In this document: positions 23,863-35,932 of the stretch, one piece after another
Numbering within the stretch: position 1 is the first letter of the stretch
Layout: each line of letters begins with the position of its first letter
Source of the DNA: Blastomussa wellsi
Taxonomy: Eukaryota; Cnidaria; Anthozoa; Scleractinia; Plerogyridae
Assembly (NCBI GenBank): GCA_947652115.1
Contig: OX393569.1
Location: 291,001 to 355,000 of the forward strand
Length of the DNA stretch: 64,000 nucleotides
Reading direction: 5' to 3'
Translations under genes and position numbers: made by a program
Notes under the pieces: generated by a model
The model's database searches: none
What the model was told of the DNA's origin: nothing
Seen by the model: only the letters and a program-made list of their open reading frames with translations

Positions 23863-24231
23863 AGGGAGCTTAAGCAAACCACGACGGCAACATCAACTAA
23901 AATGTCGCTAAACAAAAGACTTAATGAGCAGAACAATAGCTCTGCACGTGCGTTATAGTTCTTTGTACATTTCTTTGCCGTCCTCTGCAAAACAACAACG
24001 TGAAATGACCAATTTCTGAGTACTTTGGAAAACGTGAACCTCGACGGCTAAATTTTCGTTTTTCTATTTGAAAATAAACGCCGTCCTTATATTTTCTTCA
24101 AGAACTACGTTTGGAAGCGATAGATGCACCAAATACATCAACGCAATTGCGAGCCTTCGGGCGTAAACTATAAATTCATCTTTAAGCACGCGTCGTCCTA
24201 GCGGTCGCCGTCGTCATTGCTTAAGCTCCCT
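23863..24231. mobile_element. Harbinger-like MITE, copy 1
   Basis: Ends are AGGGAGCTTAAGCAA and TTGCTTAAGCTCCCT-like inverted repeats; the interior has no frame. The first bases (AGGGAGCTTA) match the ends of the autonomous Harbinger at 35879-39074, so that element may be its driver. Confidence 0.7.
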
Positions 24232-24234
24232 AGT

Positions 24235-25570
24235 TAACAACATCGGACGACCGCGAAGTGGGAGTCCGATTTGTTTAATGATTATAGACCGAATTGGACG
24301 ATATGAACTCCTATTTTCAATTAATCATAACTGTATCAAAATTCGAGAAAAAAACTTCGGCAAAGCGAAACTAGATGACGATTTATCATCACTGTGATAA
24401 TTATAAAAGCGATTTTTGAAAATTAAAGTTCTGGGAATGTCAAGGAGTATTCAGTCGTAATAAGGAACCAAAGAGCGGGCGCATGCGCAGCACGCAAACC
24501 TTGTTATCGGACACGCTCCAATTTTGTCAAAAATAGGGCGTGCTAAGAACCAATCAGATTTTGTTATAGTTATAATTATTATAAATATTGTTTTCTTGAA
24601 AGATGTTTCAATACTGACGTTCTGTTAAAAGCCTCTTGACCTTAAAAGAAACATAGAACCGTTTTCCTGGGGATTAATTATTCATTTCCGCAGAGACACA
24701 GAGTCAATAAGAACATTCCTGTCTGCCGATTTTTTCGTGCCTCTCATAAGGCATATACATGAAACACGCAAACATATTATGACGTGTTAGTTTGGATAAA
24801 GACTAGGTGCAATGAGATTTATAAGGTGATTATTGAATTGTAGGTCCGTGTGCGACGTTAAGCTATCATTGAAACATCACTTCAATAACGAAGTATATAT
24901 AAAAAACAAACCAAAATCTGTTATGGAATGTCGGGCTCCATCTTTTGTTGGACTCCACTCGGTCCTATTACAATGTTTATCATCCTGATGTTCGATAGTC
25001 AGTTGATTTTAATTTAGTATTTTTTTTGCATCGCCTTTAGTTATTGGTTAATATGAACATCGCAACGGCCGTGACGGAGAAAATGAAAAAGGTTCTTATA
25101 ACTCCATGTTCATAAGTTTTTATGCACACGTATTTTTTGTCAAAAGAAGCAATTTCACTCTTTTAGTCTTAAGTTGTTTCGCCATTTAATCGCCTTCTTA
25201 AGTTTTGCTGAAGTATTTGTTTGTTCACAACAAAATAATCGGGTGGATGGGAAACGTTTGCTTCGAATGAGGGTCTCGGGCCAAAGAGGACAAAAACCTG
25301 TTCTGCACGAGGTTAAAAGGCGGTTTTCTGTTAGGTGTCGAATTGCGATCACCTGACCAAAGCCGGGACAAGTACTAATAACTAGGTAATTTCATAAGGA
25401 GCATAAAAGCATTTATTTGGTAAACAAATATCCTTTAAGCTAGTGAAATAATTTGACATTTATTGCCCTTCAAGAATAAACTTACCAAAAGACAAACAAA
25501 CAAGATCCTCAAAAGGAATAAGACATTAACTGTGGTTTGAAGAATAAAGATTGTTTTCAATCAAATATTC
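24235..25570. other. Intergenic, no gene seen
   Basis: No coding or RNA feature that I can support. Confidence 0.45.
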
Positions 25571-25575
25571 GTGTT

Positions 25576-26360
25576 AAGGTGGCTCCGTAGTTATTCTGAG
25601 TGAAATCGTCATTGCCAAACTTTGCGTCATAACTTTTTCGGCTTTGGCGCGATGGCAATGAAACTTTGGGAAAACTTTATCCTATCATTCAGTAATAATA
25701 TAATTATATTTGATTTAACTGATGAAAAATATTTTTAATGTTATCGGCATTTTTATGAACCTGCCTTCTTGAAAAAAATCGGATCCAGCAAAAAAATTTG
25801 CTCATAAATTTTTGATAAATTTCTAGAATCAGCGTGTAAACATATCATAGCCAAGTTTCAAGAAAATCGTTGGAGCAGAATTGCGGAAATCTTATAGTCT
25901 CTTATATTCAGCTTTATCATTGTTTTTATATTTTCTATACTTGATGCTCTTTGACGAAACAAGCCACGAACCCAAATTTCTGTGAGACGCCTCGCCAATG
26001 CTTGCCAAGTCAGTTCCAAGCCGATTGTCGATCGTCCAAACTATTAAAAAGTATTCGCTAGTTCTGTAAACATTATAAAATGGTCGTTAACCTCCACACA
26101 CCTTCAAAGTTGCTTTTACAAAGCAGCAAAACTTGAGGAAAAATTATTGTAATATCTTGAAATCTATGCGGAGGAAACATGACATAAAACTGGGGTATAG
26201 TTTTCGAAAATGTTGTAAAAGGCAACTACGATAACGTAACATTAAAAATATTTTTCATGAGTTAAATCAAATATAATTATATTATTACTGAATGATAGGA
26301 GAAAGTTTTCCCAAAGTTTGGCCATGACAAATTCCCTCGGAATAACTACGGAGCCACCTT
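25576..26360. mobile_element. MITE with long (about 180 bp) terminal inverted repeats
   Basis: Left end AAGGTGGCTCCGTAGTTATT and right end AATAACTACGGAGCCACCTT are inverted copies. Complementarity continues inward with few changes past TATAATTATATTTGATTTAA. The middle has no transposase frame. Confidence 0.8.
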
Positions 26361-26546
26361 CGATTCATGAGTATCAGGTGTGGGCGAGTGAGTGCACACA
26401 TTCCCTTGCCGATCCGGTTTAGACCGTCACAGTGAAGGGTTGGGGAGACATGACAGTCAGTCATGATTTGTTCTTTTATATGCTTTCATTACAAACAATG
26501 TTACGAAATGATCGGAATGATCCTCGCAGTGTGAAAGCAATTAACT

Positions 26547-26782
26547 GGGCTTTACAGCTCAGTTGGTAAAGTCGACTCCAGGACCATAGAGACATCAAAA
26601 TAACGTAAGGAAAACACAAGGTAAGTTATTTTTATTTGCATTCTTTTCCACATGTAGAATTCAGGGCAATTTTCGAACTTTTCTCATATATTCTCTTACA
26701 TAATGTCACATCAATCACAGACAACGTATGGGCCGCCTGTGGTATCGCGGAGGTTATATGGGTTTGATTCCCGTTGTAGCCT
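26547..26782 (+). mobile_element. tRNA-like SINE head split by an insertion
   Basis: An A-box half (GGGCTTTACAGCTCAGTTGG) at 26547-26574 and a B-box half (GGTTTGATTCCCGTTGTAGC) at 26734-26782 are separated by about 160 unrelated bases. It belongs to the SINE type seen at 15.06 kb. Confidence 0.6.
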
Positions 26783-26823
26783 GGATTATTTTTAGGCTAA
26801 ATAGCGTTTTTAAATGGCGTTTT

Positions 26824-27035
26824 TAAGTGTGGCCACCCAACAAACCTTTTTGACAACTTATAATTAGCCAATCAGAGAGCGCGAATTTGTTTGAGCTGTC
26901 CCGCCTCCCTGCAACGTTCAAAGCTGTTTTCACGAAACCTGTCGCGCTTTCAACAAGGGGGAGGAACAACTCAAACAAATTCACGCTCTCTGATTGGCTA
27001 ACTTGTCAAAAGAGCTTGTTGGGTGGCCACACTTA
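26824..27035. mobile_element. Foldback element with TIR TAAGTGTGGCCACCCAAC
   Basis: The left arm from 26824 and the right arm ending at 27035 are inverted copies of about 75 bases, including TTAGCCAATCAGAGAGCG on both sides. The centre is about 60 bases without coding sequence. Confidence 0.8.
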
Positions 27036-27039
27036 GGCA

Positions 27040-28095
27040 CGTCGCGCTGTAAATCCGCAGGTCAAATATGTGTATTCCATATATTCATCACGTCAAATAT
27101 GATAACCTTATTTGGAAATAGATATAGCTACAATTGGCAGTCGTCGACACCAACGAATGGATACCGACAGACTGGACTGTTTGTAAGTTAATTAATATTT
27201 CAAATCATCTTCTTTCGTTTTGGCGGTGATCATCTCTTAGTAAATGAACATATTTATTTGCCATTTGAAATTTGGTGCCCATATTCAGAGGAAATCGCCA
27301 GTTAGCCCGTGACCTTTCCGGGCTGACTACTGATTATTACATATTTTTCTACACAGAAGCAGAGGCATTGGCATCTTCTTGTTCTTTAAGCAAGACGTCT
27401 TCCCCATCAATGCTATATTTACATGACTCCTGTCTGCCAGGTTCTGTGGATTAAAATAAAGTGAAACTTGGTTTACTCGCATTATTCCAATTATTCTTAT
27501 TCCGGATTGATCCTAAACGAACGCGCCCGAAGTTAAGTGCATGACCACTGCCCACTACAAATAACATTAACTGTTCATTTTTTACATTCCCAGGGTAGGG
27601 ATTGGCATATTATGCCGACATAATTTCGAGAATAATTGAATAGGTGGAGCATCCAGCATAATGCGTCAACCCCAGGTGGGTGCATGTTTAACTATGTTGG
27701 TGTCTCGCACTCCTCAAATTATCTGTAACCTTAGGGATGGACCTATCTAAAATTGATTTTAAATCTATTTTAAAAAAGGACCAATGAAGTATACATCTAT
27801 TGTTTCTGTTGTGTTATGGATTGAAACATTCGTAAAACTTTGGAGGAACTCTAAAGCCTTGTGCGACTGAGCCACGTTCGCACGGAATATACGCATACTC
27901 GTTTCAAGTCTTTTACAAGACAGTGAACAAGCTGCGCGTGGCCCGTTTTCGCTTGCTTTTTAATTAGCAATATCCTTACACAAAGCAAGTGCAATACAGG
28001 CGCAACTCAGTTGCAATAAAAGGGACAATTCCTTAATGCACACGTGATATGGCTGAAATAATCAGTTATGGCACGAGCGTGGGACAAAGAAAACT
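27040..28095. other. Intergenic with a MITE end
   Basis: No gene. At 27475-27530 the sequence TTTACTCGCATTATTCCAA up to AACGAACGCGCCC matches, in inverse orientation, the end of an element at 46.33 kb. Confidence 0.45.
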
Positions 28096-28099
28096 TCTG

Positions 28100-28182
28100 A
28101 GTCCCCAGCAGCATTCGAACCCATGACTTCCCAGATACTGGTCAGGCTCTCTATCCAACTCATGATGAGCTAAGGCAATTTA
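28100..28182 (-). mobile_element. Second tRNA-derived SINE family, head
   Basis: On the minus strand an A-box-like TTAGCTCATCATGAGTTGG and a B-box-like GGGTTCGAATGCTGC lie at tRNA spacing. The body differs from the SINE at 15 kb, so this is another family. Confidence 0.55.
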
Positions 28183-28624
28183 CTAGGACACGCGTCCTGT
28201 ATGCATACTGCTAGGATCATCAAACACGTTAAGCACGTGTTTTTCTTTGCATTTGTGTTTGTGTTTGCTTCGCACTTGTAAACCGAGCTACAAGAGCGCA
28301 CGTGTGAAAAGACGCTCTAATAGTAAATCAGTTCCAGCGGTGTTCCCTCAGTTGTTATTTCTTTGTCTCACTAGTGCCATTCAAATTATGTACTGGGCAT
28401 AAAAATGGGCTCCTTCTTCGTGTACCGGACACATATGACTTAAAACAAAAGACGAGAAGCAATGCTGCCCAAACTATAAAGAATCAAGGACAAAGGTAAA
28501 ACGATCCTAACATTTGCATACGGTACACGCAGAAAGAGCCTAAAAATGATTTAAATTTATAAATGCTTTCTAGGTAAGATGGGCTAAACTTTATTCTAAA
28601 AAGTGATTTGAGGCTACTGATATT

Positions 28625-28829
28625 TTAATAAACGATGATAAGTCAAAGACTACTGCGAGGCTGAAACAACGTGATATATTTTGAACAATATTTCGGCTGG
28701 CCAGACCAGCCTTCTTCAGGTTTAACATCTAAACCTGAAGGAGGCTTGTCTGGCCAGCCGAAATATTGTTCAAAATATATCACGTTGTTTCAGCCTTGCA
28801 GTAGTCTTTGACTTATCATCGTTTATTAA
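28625..28829. mobile_element. Long hairpin element, 100-bp arms, 5-bp loop
   Basis: Arms 28625-28724 and 28730-28829 are reverse complements with about three mismatches around a 5-base loop. The motif GGCTGGCCAGAC and the adjacent AAATATTGTTCAAAATATAT are shared. Such a foldback may derive from two opposed retroelement 3' ends. Confidence 0.9.
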
Positions 28830-28959
28830 TTTTTCAAGTTTGGCTGATTAGATCTCCTGCGAGATCCAACGTTCAATCAAGCAGGATCTTCGTACACGGT
28901 TTTTTGCCATGAGTCTCAATTAAAAAAAAAAACAGAAGAAGAGAATCTCTTGCAGAGGG

Positions 28960-31900
28960 TTAGGACCACAGGGGTGGTTGCCCAGTCCCTCGAGCCTCCG
29001 ACTTTTCCAAGATTTTCCAAGAGAGCATGGTTATGACTAAAATAGCTTGTCTCTCACCTTCTCTCCACTCATTCAAGTTAAAAACTTTCAGTTTGTAACA
29101 GTCCGTCAAATCATTGTCCGCGCTTCTTTCACGAAAGACACTCGGAGTGATTCGCAGAATCCCATCGGAGTTATCGCACAGCACCCTTGCCAGAGTTGCA
29201 TTTCTTATCGAATTCAGCTGACCCATTGTAAATCCACTGTACGAATCATTTCTCTCGTACCAAAAGCGATCACCAACGCGAAGATTTTCAAAACCTTTAG
29301 TAAGAATGCATGTAAACGTCGCACCTAATATGCTTCCAGGCAGAGGAGTCTCGCTTAACCCTCCAACAGACAAGTCGACGTCGTCGGCATTGTCGTCATA
29401 TGCCACTCGGATTCTCTCTCGCTGTGCCGCGTTTATGTTCGTGAAATTATCAATGGACGCGGCTAGGTCTAGGCCGCAGACCTTTCGGAACTGATTGTAT
29501 GAAGGCAAACCATGATCGCGACCTCGTTGGATGTTGATAGCGGAGAGATCGCCAACAATGCCGTTTACTGATGGCCCTTCTGTCATGAGATTCTCTCGTA
29601 CGGCTGGTGCGAAAAACCTACAAGTGTGAGAAATGCAGTTACTACATTTATGTAACTAATCAACATCGTCATAGTCGTCATCATCGTCATCGTCATCATC
29701 ATCAACAACAGCAACAACAAGGTTAACGTGGCTTTACTGTTCTCTTGAAAAATGTATTTCGCTTCCCTGATCTCCGAAACTTAATTGTAACTCAAAAGCT
29801 AAAGCTTTCAGGTATGAAACTCCATATCGACTGGCCGAGAAATAAGTATGCCAACATATCACCTTTATTTAATATGTACCTGTCTACTTTTTGAGATGCT
29901 TGAGTTACCAGTCCCAGAAGGATTCCAGCCATACTATTGCCACGCAAGGAATACAAGGGTGATGGATCAAAAAATGTCTTTGTTGGAATGAAACCTCGTT
30001 GTTTGAGTTGTCTGTTAAACTGCCCAAAATCATCTCTGATCAAGGTGTGGCCCACCCGAAGAGCGGCCGTTGCGAAGGCATTTGGAATTTCTGGGTTGAC
30101 TGTTGGATCGTAACCATTAAAGAATTTCCTTGCTGGCTCCAGTTGGATATTTGCACGTTTTCTCTGAAAGATAAAAAGGGTAGTAATAACCTCGGTCTTA
30201 GCACGAGTTTCAGTTGAGTGACAAAACCAAAACAAGAGTAATCACTCTGACCAATCAAAAGACACAGACAACCCAATGAGCCAATCAAAACTAAACGTAA
30301 TTACACGTAGCTAACCAACACAAAGCGAGGGAAACGTGAGCGCGCGAGTAACGATTGGTTTTGGTTTAACTTCTGAAAGGTTGAACTTGAAAGTGGGGCC
30401 AGATCGTTGCAATGCAAAATCGAAGCAATTCGCTAAGTAATTTCGACACTCAATTATATTGAAAACCGCTCTAAGTGATGTTAACACGTACAAAGTCACG
30501 TTATGTGCTAGCTGCTGCTAAAGCTTGGAAGTTCGTCTTGTGTTGACTAGCAGTTGCTGCCATTTTGCGGGGCTCGGGAAATTGCTTTAGCTGCGGTCAG
30601 CAGGACGTAAACTGTTCTCAGTGAAAGATATCTCATTTTAATAAAATAATGGCTTCGCACGTGGTTCAATCATTAGAAAGTGTCAATCAATCAAAGTCAG
30701 TCACGAAAATGAATGAATTGTTCATTGTGTAACGAAACATCTTGTCTATTGTACTCTTGAAAGGTTAGATAACCATGCATGTAGGAACATGTCAAAGCTG
30801 CTAGTTTTGATACTGAAGAATTACAAATATACTTAAAAATGCCTTAATATGCAGTAACCCCTCGAAGGGCCGTTAGCATACGCTTTCCCTCAGCCCTTTC
30901 TTTAAAGTAAAAAAAAATTAAGATTTATTTTTAAAACATTGTTTGATTACCAGCTCTTCATTAAAGAAAACAGGAAGCCACTCGTTGAAGGTGATGTGCT
31001 GCAGTTCAGCAATCACAATTTTTCGTGCCTCTTGGTACAACTTTTCATTGCGCCATGATGGGTTAAGAACGTGAAGGTACTTGGCGATACGATTGTGTTC
31101 ACGGACCCAAATAGTGTGCATGGCCATCAGTGCTGTCAAGAAGCACATTAAAAAGGAGACAAAGTGAGGATTGGGATTCAATCAATTAACGGAATAATAA
31201 AATACAGAATATAGAGAAGGAATGGCATGCGGGCCACTCCGAGCAAACTTTTGAAAAATGTTTATTTCGTTTGAATCCAATAATCTCCAATCCTATCCTT
31301 TTCTTCTGCTTCAAACATTGAATTCTTCTGAAACATCAGCAAAACATTCAGGGTACCTTGCAATGCATTATGCTATCTTCCAACACAAAACTTTCCAACT
31401 TCGTTAAAAACCCAAAAAGTAGATAATGGCAGGCTGCCCAACAAATACAATCCCCCTTTTTAAAGGCGTGTGTTGTCAGGCATTAAGAACCATCAACAAT
31501 TAAATATCTCTACACAAGTAGAGATAAGATAAGCTCCGGCCTGATGGGCCACTAGGCCCGAATGCAGACGTACACAAATAGTTATACGAAATAATTACCT
31601 GGATTTTCATTTATTCTCCTGTCGCCGGCAAGAAAACAGGGTTTTGTTGCAGAATTTGGAGACCTGCAGAATGTTTCTGACCCAGCTTCGGGTAGGATTG
31701 GGGATTTGGAAGAGCCCGAAGGGAACGGGGCAACCCGTAGCAATCCCAGGTTAGCCTTCCGGTCCCGCAGCACCTCCGCCTCTCTACGACTGGTACCGTA
31801 AACTTGTGATCCGTCAATGAAAGCTGAAACAGTGAATATCTAGATATGTGTATAGAAAATAGGACGTTTAACACAAATTTGCAATGAATGATGAGGTACT

Positions 31901-32770
31901 TTCTTCCAACTACTTACGTGGTCGATTGTATGAAATAATTAACTAAACTTCAAGGCTGGCACTACGGCAAAGGACCAATATTTCGACTAGTATAACACAT
32001 CTTCTTCAGGGCCAGGCTACTATGAAAGAAAATATGAAACTGATCGACGCAGAAGCCAATATACCCGCCATTTTTAATGGGGTATATTGTCTTGCTCCTG
32101 TGCCTTAATTGGGCATTGCAAATGCGTCTTTTTTTGCCAGCTAACACTCAGCTGGAATCACCGTAATTTGTACCTAACCTGTTCACCATTTTTCCTCGCT
32201 GATCGACGAAGTGGTATACACACAGCACTTCGATTATCTCTTAATTCGTTACCCCGAAGTATGTCGATACCGATACATCCTTCCTCGGGCCCCCGACAGG
32301 GGATACTGTTATTTCCGCACTCCACTTTTTCGTTTGCTTGCGTAAAAGTGATGTCGTGGTCTAAGAACTGACCCCAAGTCATAGTCATGTGAGTGAAGTT
32401 CGCCGTTGTGTTGTCGTCGTTGCCTCTTGAGCTCACAAACACTATAGTGCTGACGTTCCTAGCGTTCTGAAGTGGTTGTTTGTTGGATCCGAGACTTCGC
32501 GGTGCTTGTTTGCCGTCTTGATAGGCGGATGGTAGCAGGCGTAGAAACGGTCTCATAGCGCTTCCTCGTGTAATGTTGCACAGGTTGTTGCAGGAGCCGT
32601 CAAATGTACGATAACGACGCAGGAAACAACTGAGCTGAATGTGCAGCGACACTGGATCGCAATTTCCTGTTATCATGGACTCGAGAACACTGCGAGTGAA
32701 TGAATTTCCAATATTTGAAGCGTGGCTCAAAGTACACGTAACGACCAGCAAGATAAAACAACGTAGCACC
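28960..32770 (-). CDS. Heme peroxidase gene C, near-complete
   Basis: Secreted animal heme peroxidase of the myeloperoxidase/peroxidasin type without visible LRR or Ig parts. Exons: 32770-32179 (signal core [25 protein letters not shown], distal motif [10 protein letters not shown]), 31823-31599 (FIDGSQVYG, and distal arginine in RINEN), 31132-30951 (WVREHNRIA), 30163-29880 (proximal His in [12 protein letters not shown]), 29617-29058 ([23 protein letters not shown]). The last exon may read through to a stop at 28960 or splice to an unseen exon. All catalytic residues I can identify are present. Oddities: no ATG is found for the signal peptide, as in gene A, so a short first exon is expected; and the first exon's phase-0 donor does not fit the phase-1 acceptor of the next. 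A donor 8 bases earlier (ATG/GTGAAC) restores the frame but drops the GEQMNEVTS-equivalent segment. Confidence 0.85.
29660..29725. repeat. Compound CATCGT/CAACAA microsatellite
   Basis: Simple trinucleotide-type repeats inside an intron of gene C. Confidence 0.85.
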
Positions 32771-32779
32771 CTGTTTTGA

Positions 32780-33595
32780 ATAAGATTTCAATTAGAAAAA
32801 TAGACGAAATCGAGATATAAGCAATTTTTGGTGGTCTGCAACACGTACAAAAAGTGCCTCAATTGAATAGCACTTTTCATTAAGATATAGCACAGGCTTA
32901 CCGCCTTCTATTTGTCTGGTCACAGCCTCGGAAACATTATTATTCAAATCAGTTCCTCGCTAATTGCTATTGTAAATATTTAAGCTTCCTAAAATCGGAC
33001 TTTACAGCTCTGTATTTTGTTTAATTTTGTTTCTATGCGGTTTTTCGGCTATTTATGGCGCGCCAGAGCTTTAGTTTTTGACTTGTGCGACTTCGGCATC
33101 AAAGAATCGGATACCCCTCATTGGAATGTAGCCGAAATGATATTTCCTCTACTTGCTTTCTTCAAAGTTCCCGGTCGACGAGACAGCAGTCTTCGAACTA
33201 CAGTTTGGCCTAAATTTGAGACCAATTACTTCGCGAATGTTTTATAAAACTAGCTGGAATGTCAAATTAGGTGATAAATTTGCCGATCTACTGTGATTTG
33301 TAACACCAACCTGGACAATTCACAACGAACTCTAAGATAACGTGAAGTGGAAGAATAAAAAAAAAATACCTCAACTTAAAGGGCCCTAGTCAGACACTGC
33401 TTTGTTATTATATAAATAGCATTCTATTTATATAATTGCAATTAGGGAAGAACTGATTTGAATAACAATGTTGTTGAGGCCGTGACGCAAAGAGTGATGG
33501 AAAGCCTGTGGATATAACAAAACATCAAAAGCCTGGGTAACAATTACAATAATTAGAATTAAAAAGGACGGTAGCTGAAAAATCTAAAAAAATAA
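32780..33595. other. Upstream region of peroxidase gene C
   Basis: Should contain the start-codon exon and promoter of gene C; I could not place either. A donor-like AAGGCG/GTAAGC on the minus strand near 32898 has no ATG in the required frame. Confidence 0.4.
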
Positions 33596-33599
33596 TAAT

Positions 33600-33953
33600 A
33601 AGACGACGGCAACGGCTAGGACGACGCCTGCTTAAAAATGAATTTATATTTTACGCACGAATTTCGCAATTGTCTTGATGTATTCGGTGCATCTATCGCT
33701 TTCAAACACAGTTCTTGTAGAAAATATAAGGACGGCGTTTATTTTCAAACAGAAAAACGAAAATTTAGCCGTCGAGGTTCACGTTCTCCAAAGTACTGAG
33801 AAATTGGTCATTTCACGTTGTTGTTTTGCAGAGGACGGCAAAGAAATGTACATAGAATTATAACGCACGTGCCGAGCTATTGTACTGCTCATTAAATCTT
33901 TTGTTTAGCGACGTTCTCGTTGACGTTGCCGTCGTGGTTTGCTTAAGCTCCCT
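33600..33953. mobile_element. Harbinger-like MITE, copy 2 (one end lost)
   Basis: Reverse-complement copy of the MITE at 23863-24231, sharing long blocks such as AAGGACGGCGTTTATTTTCA and ending in TTGCTTAAGCTCCCT. The opposite end lacks the terminal AGGGAGCTTAAG and abuts an AAT-rich run. Confidence 0.7.
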
Positions 33954-33959
33954 AATAAT

Positions 33960-35020
33960 AAAAATAGGCGAACTTTATTCGACACGCCACCCGTGAAGTG
34001 ACGACAGTAAGGTAACTGAGCCACTGGGCTGATGTGTTTCATTTTGCTTTTGTAAATAACAGTAAATATATATATATAATGTTATTTCAATTAACGTTGT
34101 CCGATTAAAGCTTCAAGGTACAAGACAAGACCGAAAGGTAGTAGGAACAAGACTAGGAGGCTTCTGTATGCGCTTAATACTAATGAGATGGTAAACGTTT
34201 ACTCTCGCACTTTAGCTTTCAAATTGAGGGCCATGTATTGACAGAAAAGCACCGGAAAATGTTTCATGAGAGCAAACCATATTCAAGCACAAAAATACAA
34301 ATATTTATTTATATTTTTTTACACTGATATGCAAATCTTCAGTGAATATCAAGACCACTACGCCGTCTAGTCGAAGTAGGCTTGTAACTCCTTCCATCTT
34401 TCTGTTTAAAAATAGCTTTGAGTTTGACTTTTTTTTAAATTAAATGTGGTCAAGTAAAACCTTGTTTCCACATGTAAAGTTTGAAGAGAGAGAAAAAGCT
34501 ATATCTCGTTATATTTCATTAGCAGCCATCTACTTCTGCCCATTCTAACTTTTGGTCTCGTCTTGCAGCTTGAAGCTTTGATCCGACGATGTTTAATTGG
34601 AATTAATAGCTGAATTCCTGAGGCTTAGCGCAACACCTCCTACTCAATAGCCAACACGGAAAGCATAATCGCGGCACAGCCAGTGCGTACCGGATTAGGG
34701 ACTACCCTTAAAGCAGTTGTACCCAATCACACACTCTCTCTCATGCAACTCAAGGTATTCTCGAGTACCTGACAGATTTCTTCATTATTTTATTTCCCGA
34801 CAAGTTGTTACCACTGTTCAAGTCACACCGATCTGAGAAAAAAGAAAAGAGAAACAAACAAGAAAACAAAACATTGTTAAACTCACTCTTATTTCACTGA
34901 AAATGAAACAGAAAAGTGCTGGAAACATCATAAGCATGAAGAAATCAACTAGGAAATATCTTTTCACAACTTCATAAGGCTGCTAGTTGTAAAACTATTA
35001 CTCTGAAATATCTAATATGG
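33960..35020. other. Intergenic, no gene seen
   Basis: No supported gene, RNA or structured repeat. Confidence 0.45.
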
Positions 35021-35028
35021 GGGCTCGT

Positions 35029-35168
35029 CGTGTTTACCTCCTTGTTGCTACCCAATTAAGATCATGTGATGATTCATTTGGGAGGTTACAATTGTTTTGT
35101 CAAGTTCGTAACCTCCCAAATGAATCATCACATGACCCGAACTGGGTGGCAACAAGGATGTAAACACG
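35029..35168. repeat. Foldback element, 61-bp arms
   Basis: Arms 35029-35089 and 35108-35168 are inverted copies (e.g. GTGATGATTCATTTGGGAGG) with a 18-base centre. A MITE or hairpin element without frame. Confidence 0.8.
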
Positions 35169-35169
35169 T

Positions 35170-35875
35170 TAGCCGAATAGATCTATTGCTCGCTTTGTTG
35201 TATATTCCTTAGGATCCTTTGATTAATATACTTATTAATTGAACCAGCTTAAAAAAATTAGTCATTCGATTTAAAGTTATGAAACAAAAGGCATACATAC
35301 TGAAATCATGCAGGAAAGAAAATTTTGTTACCTTTTAAAGTTTTTAAGCTGCTGGAAACGGACATTTGATGCCTTTGCAAAGACATTTTTCGACGACTAT
35401 GAATATATTTATTATATTTATATATAATTATAGTCATACGTTGGTATGGGTAATTGTACCTGATATTGAATAATTTTCTAGATGAGGCTTAATGCTAGTG
35501 ACCAATATAAACCGGGCCACTTTTTTCGTCTTTGTTCAACATAAAAGCCCGATGGATTCCAAGAACGAAGATCTCACTGAAGTGAAATGATGTAAATTTC
35601 TTCTATTTCGTGTAAACACTTCAGTCACGATTCGTTGATATTAATAAGCCGTGGTACTATACCTTCGACATTTTCAAGCAAAAACTAATTATAATTGCCC
35701 TATTTACGTCTGCATTTTCACGCAGGGGAAGAACGTTTAACTCCCTTGATCACTTAGGGATCTTAAGAAACCGAAACTGGCGGTTGCCTTTATACAACCT
35801 CGTTTCCCGGGTTTCCTGTCCATGCACAAAGTATCATGGGTACCCCACTGTATTTCACGGGCGCCAGGAGCAAAT
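35170..35875. other. Intergenic, no gene seen
   Basis: AT-rich DNA up to the Harbinger insertion site. Confidence 0.45.
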
Positions 35876-35932
35876 AATAGGGAGCTTACGAATCGACGAC
35901 TTTTGCACGACGACGCCGTTAGATTGCGTGAC

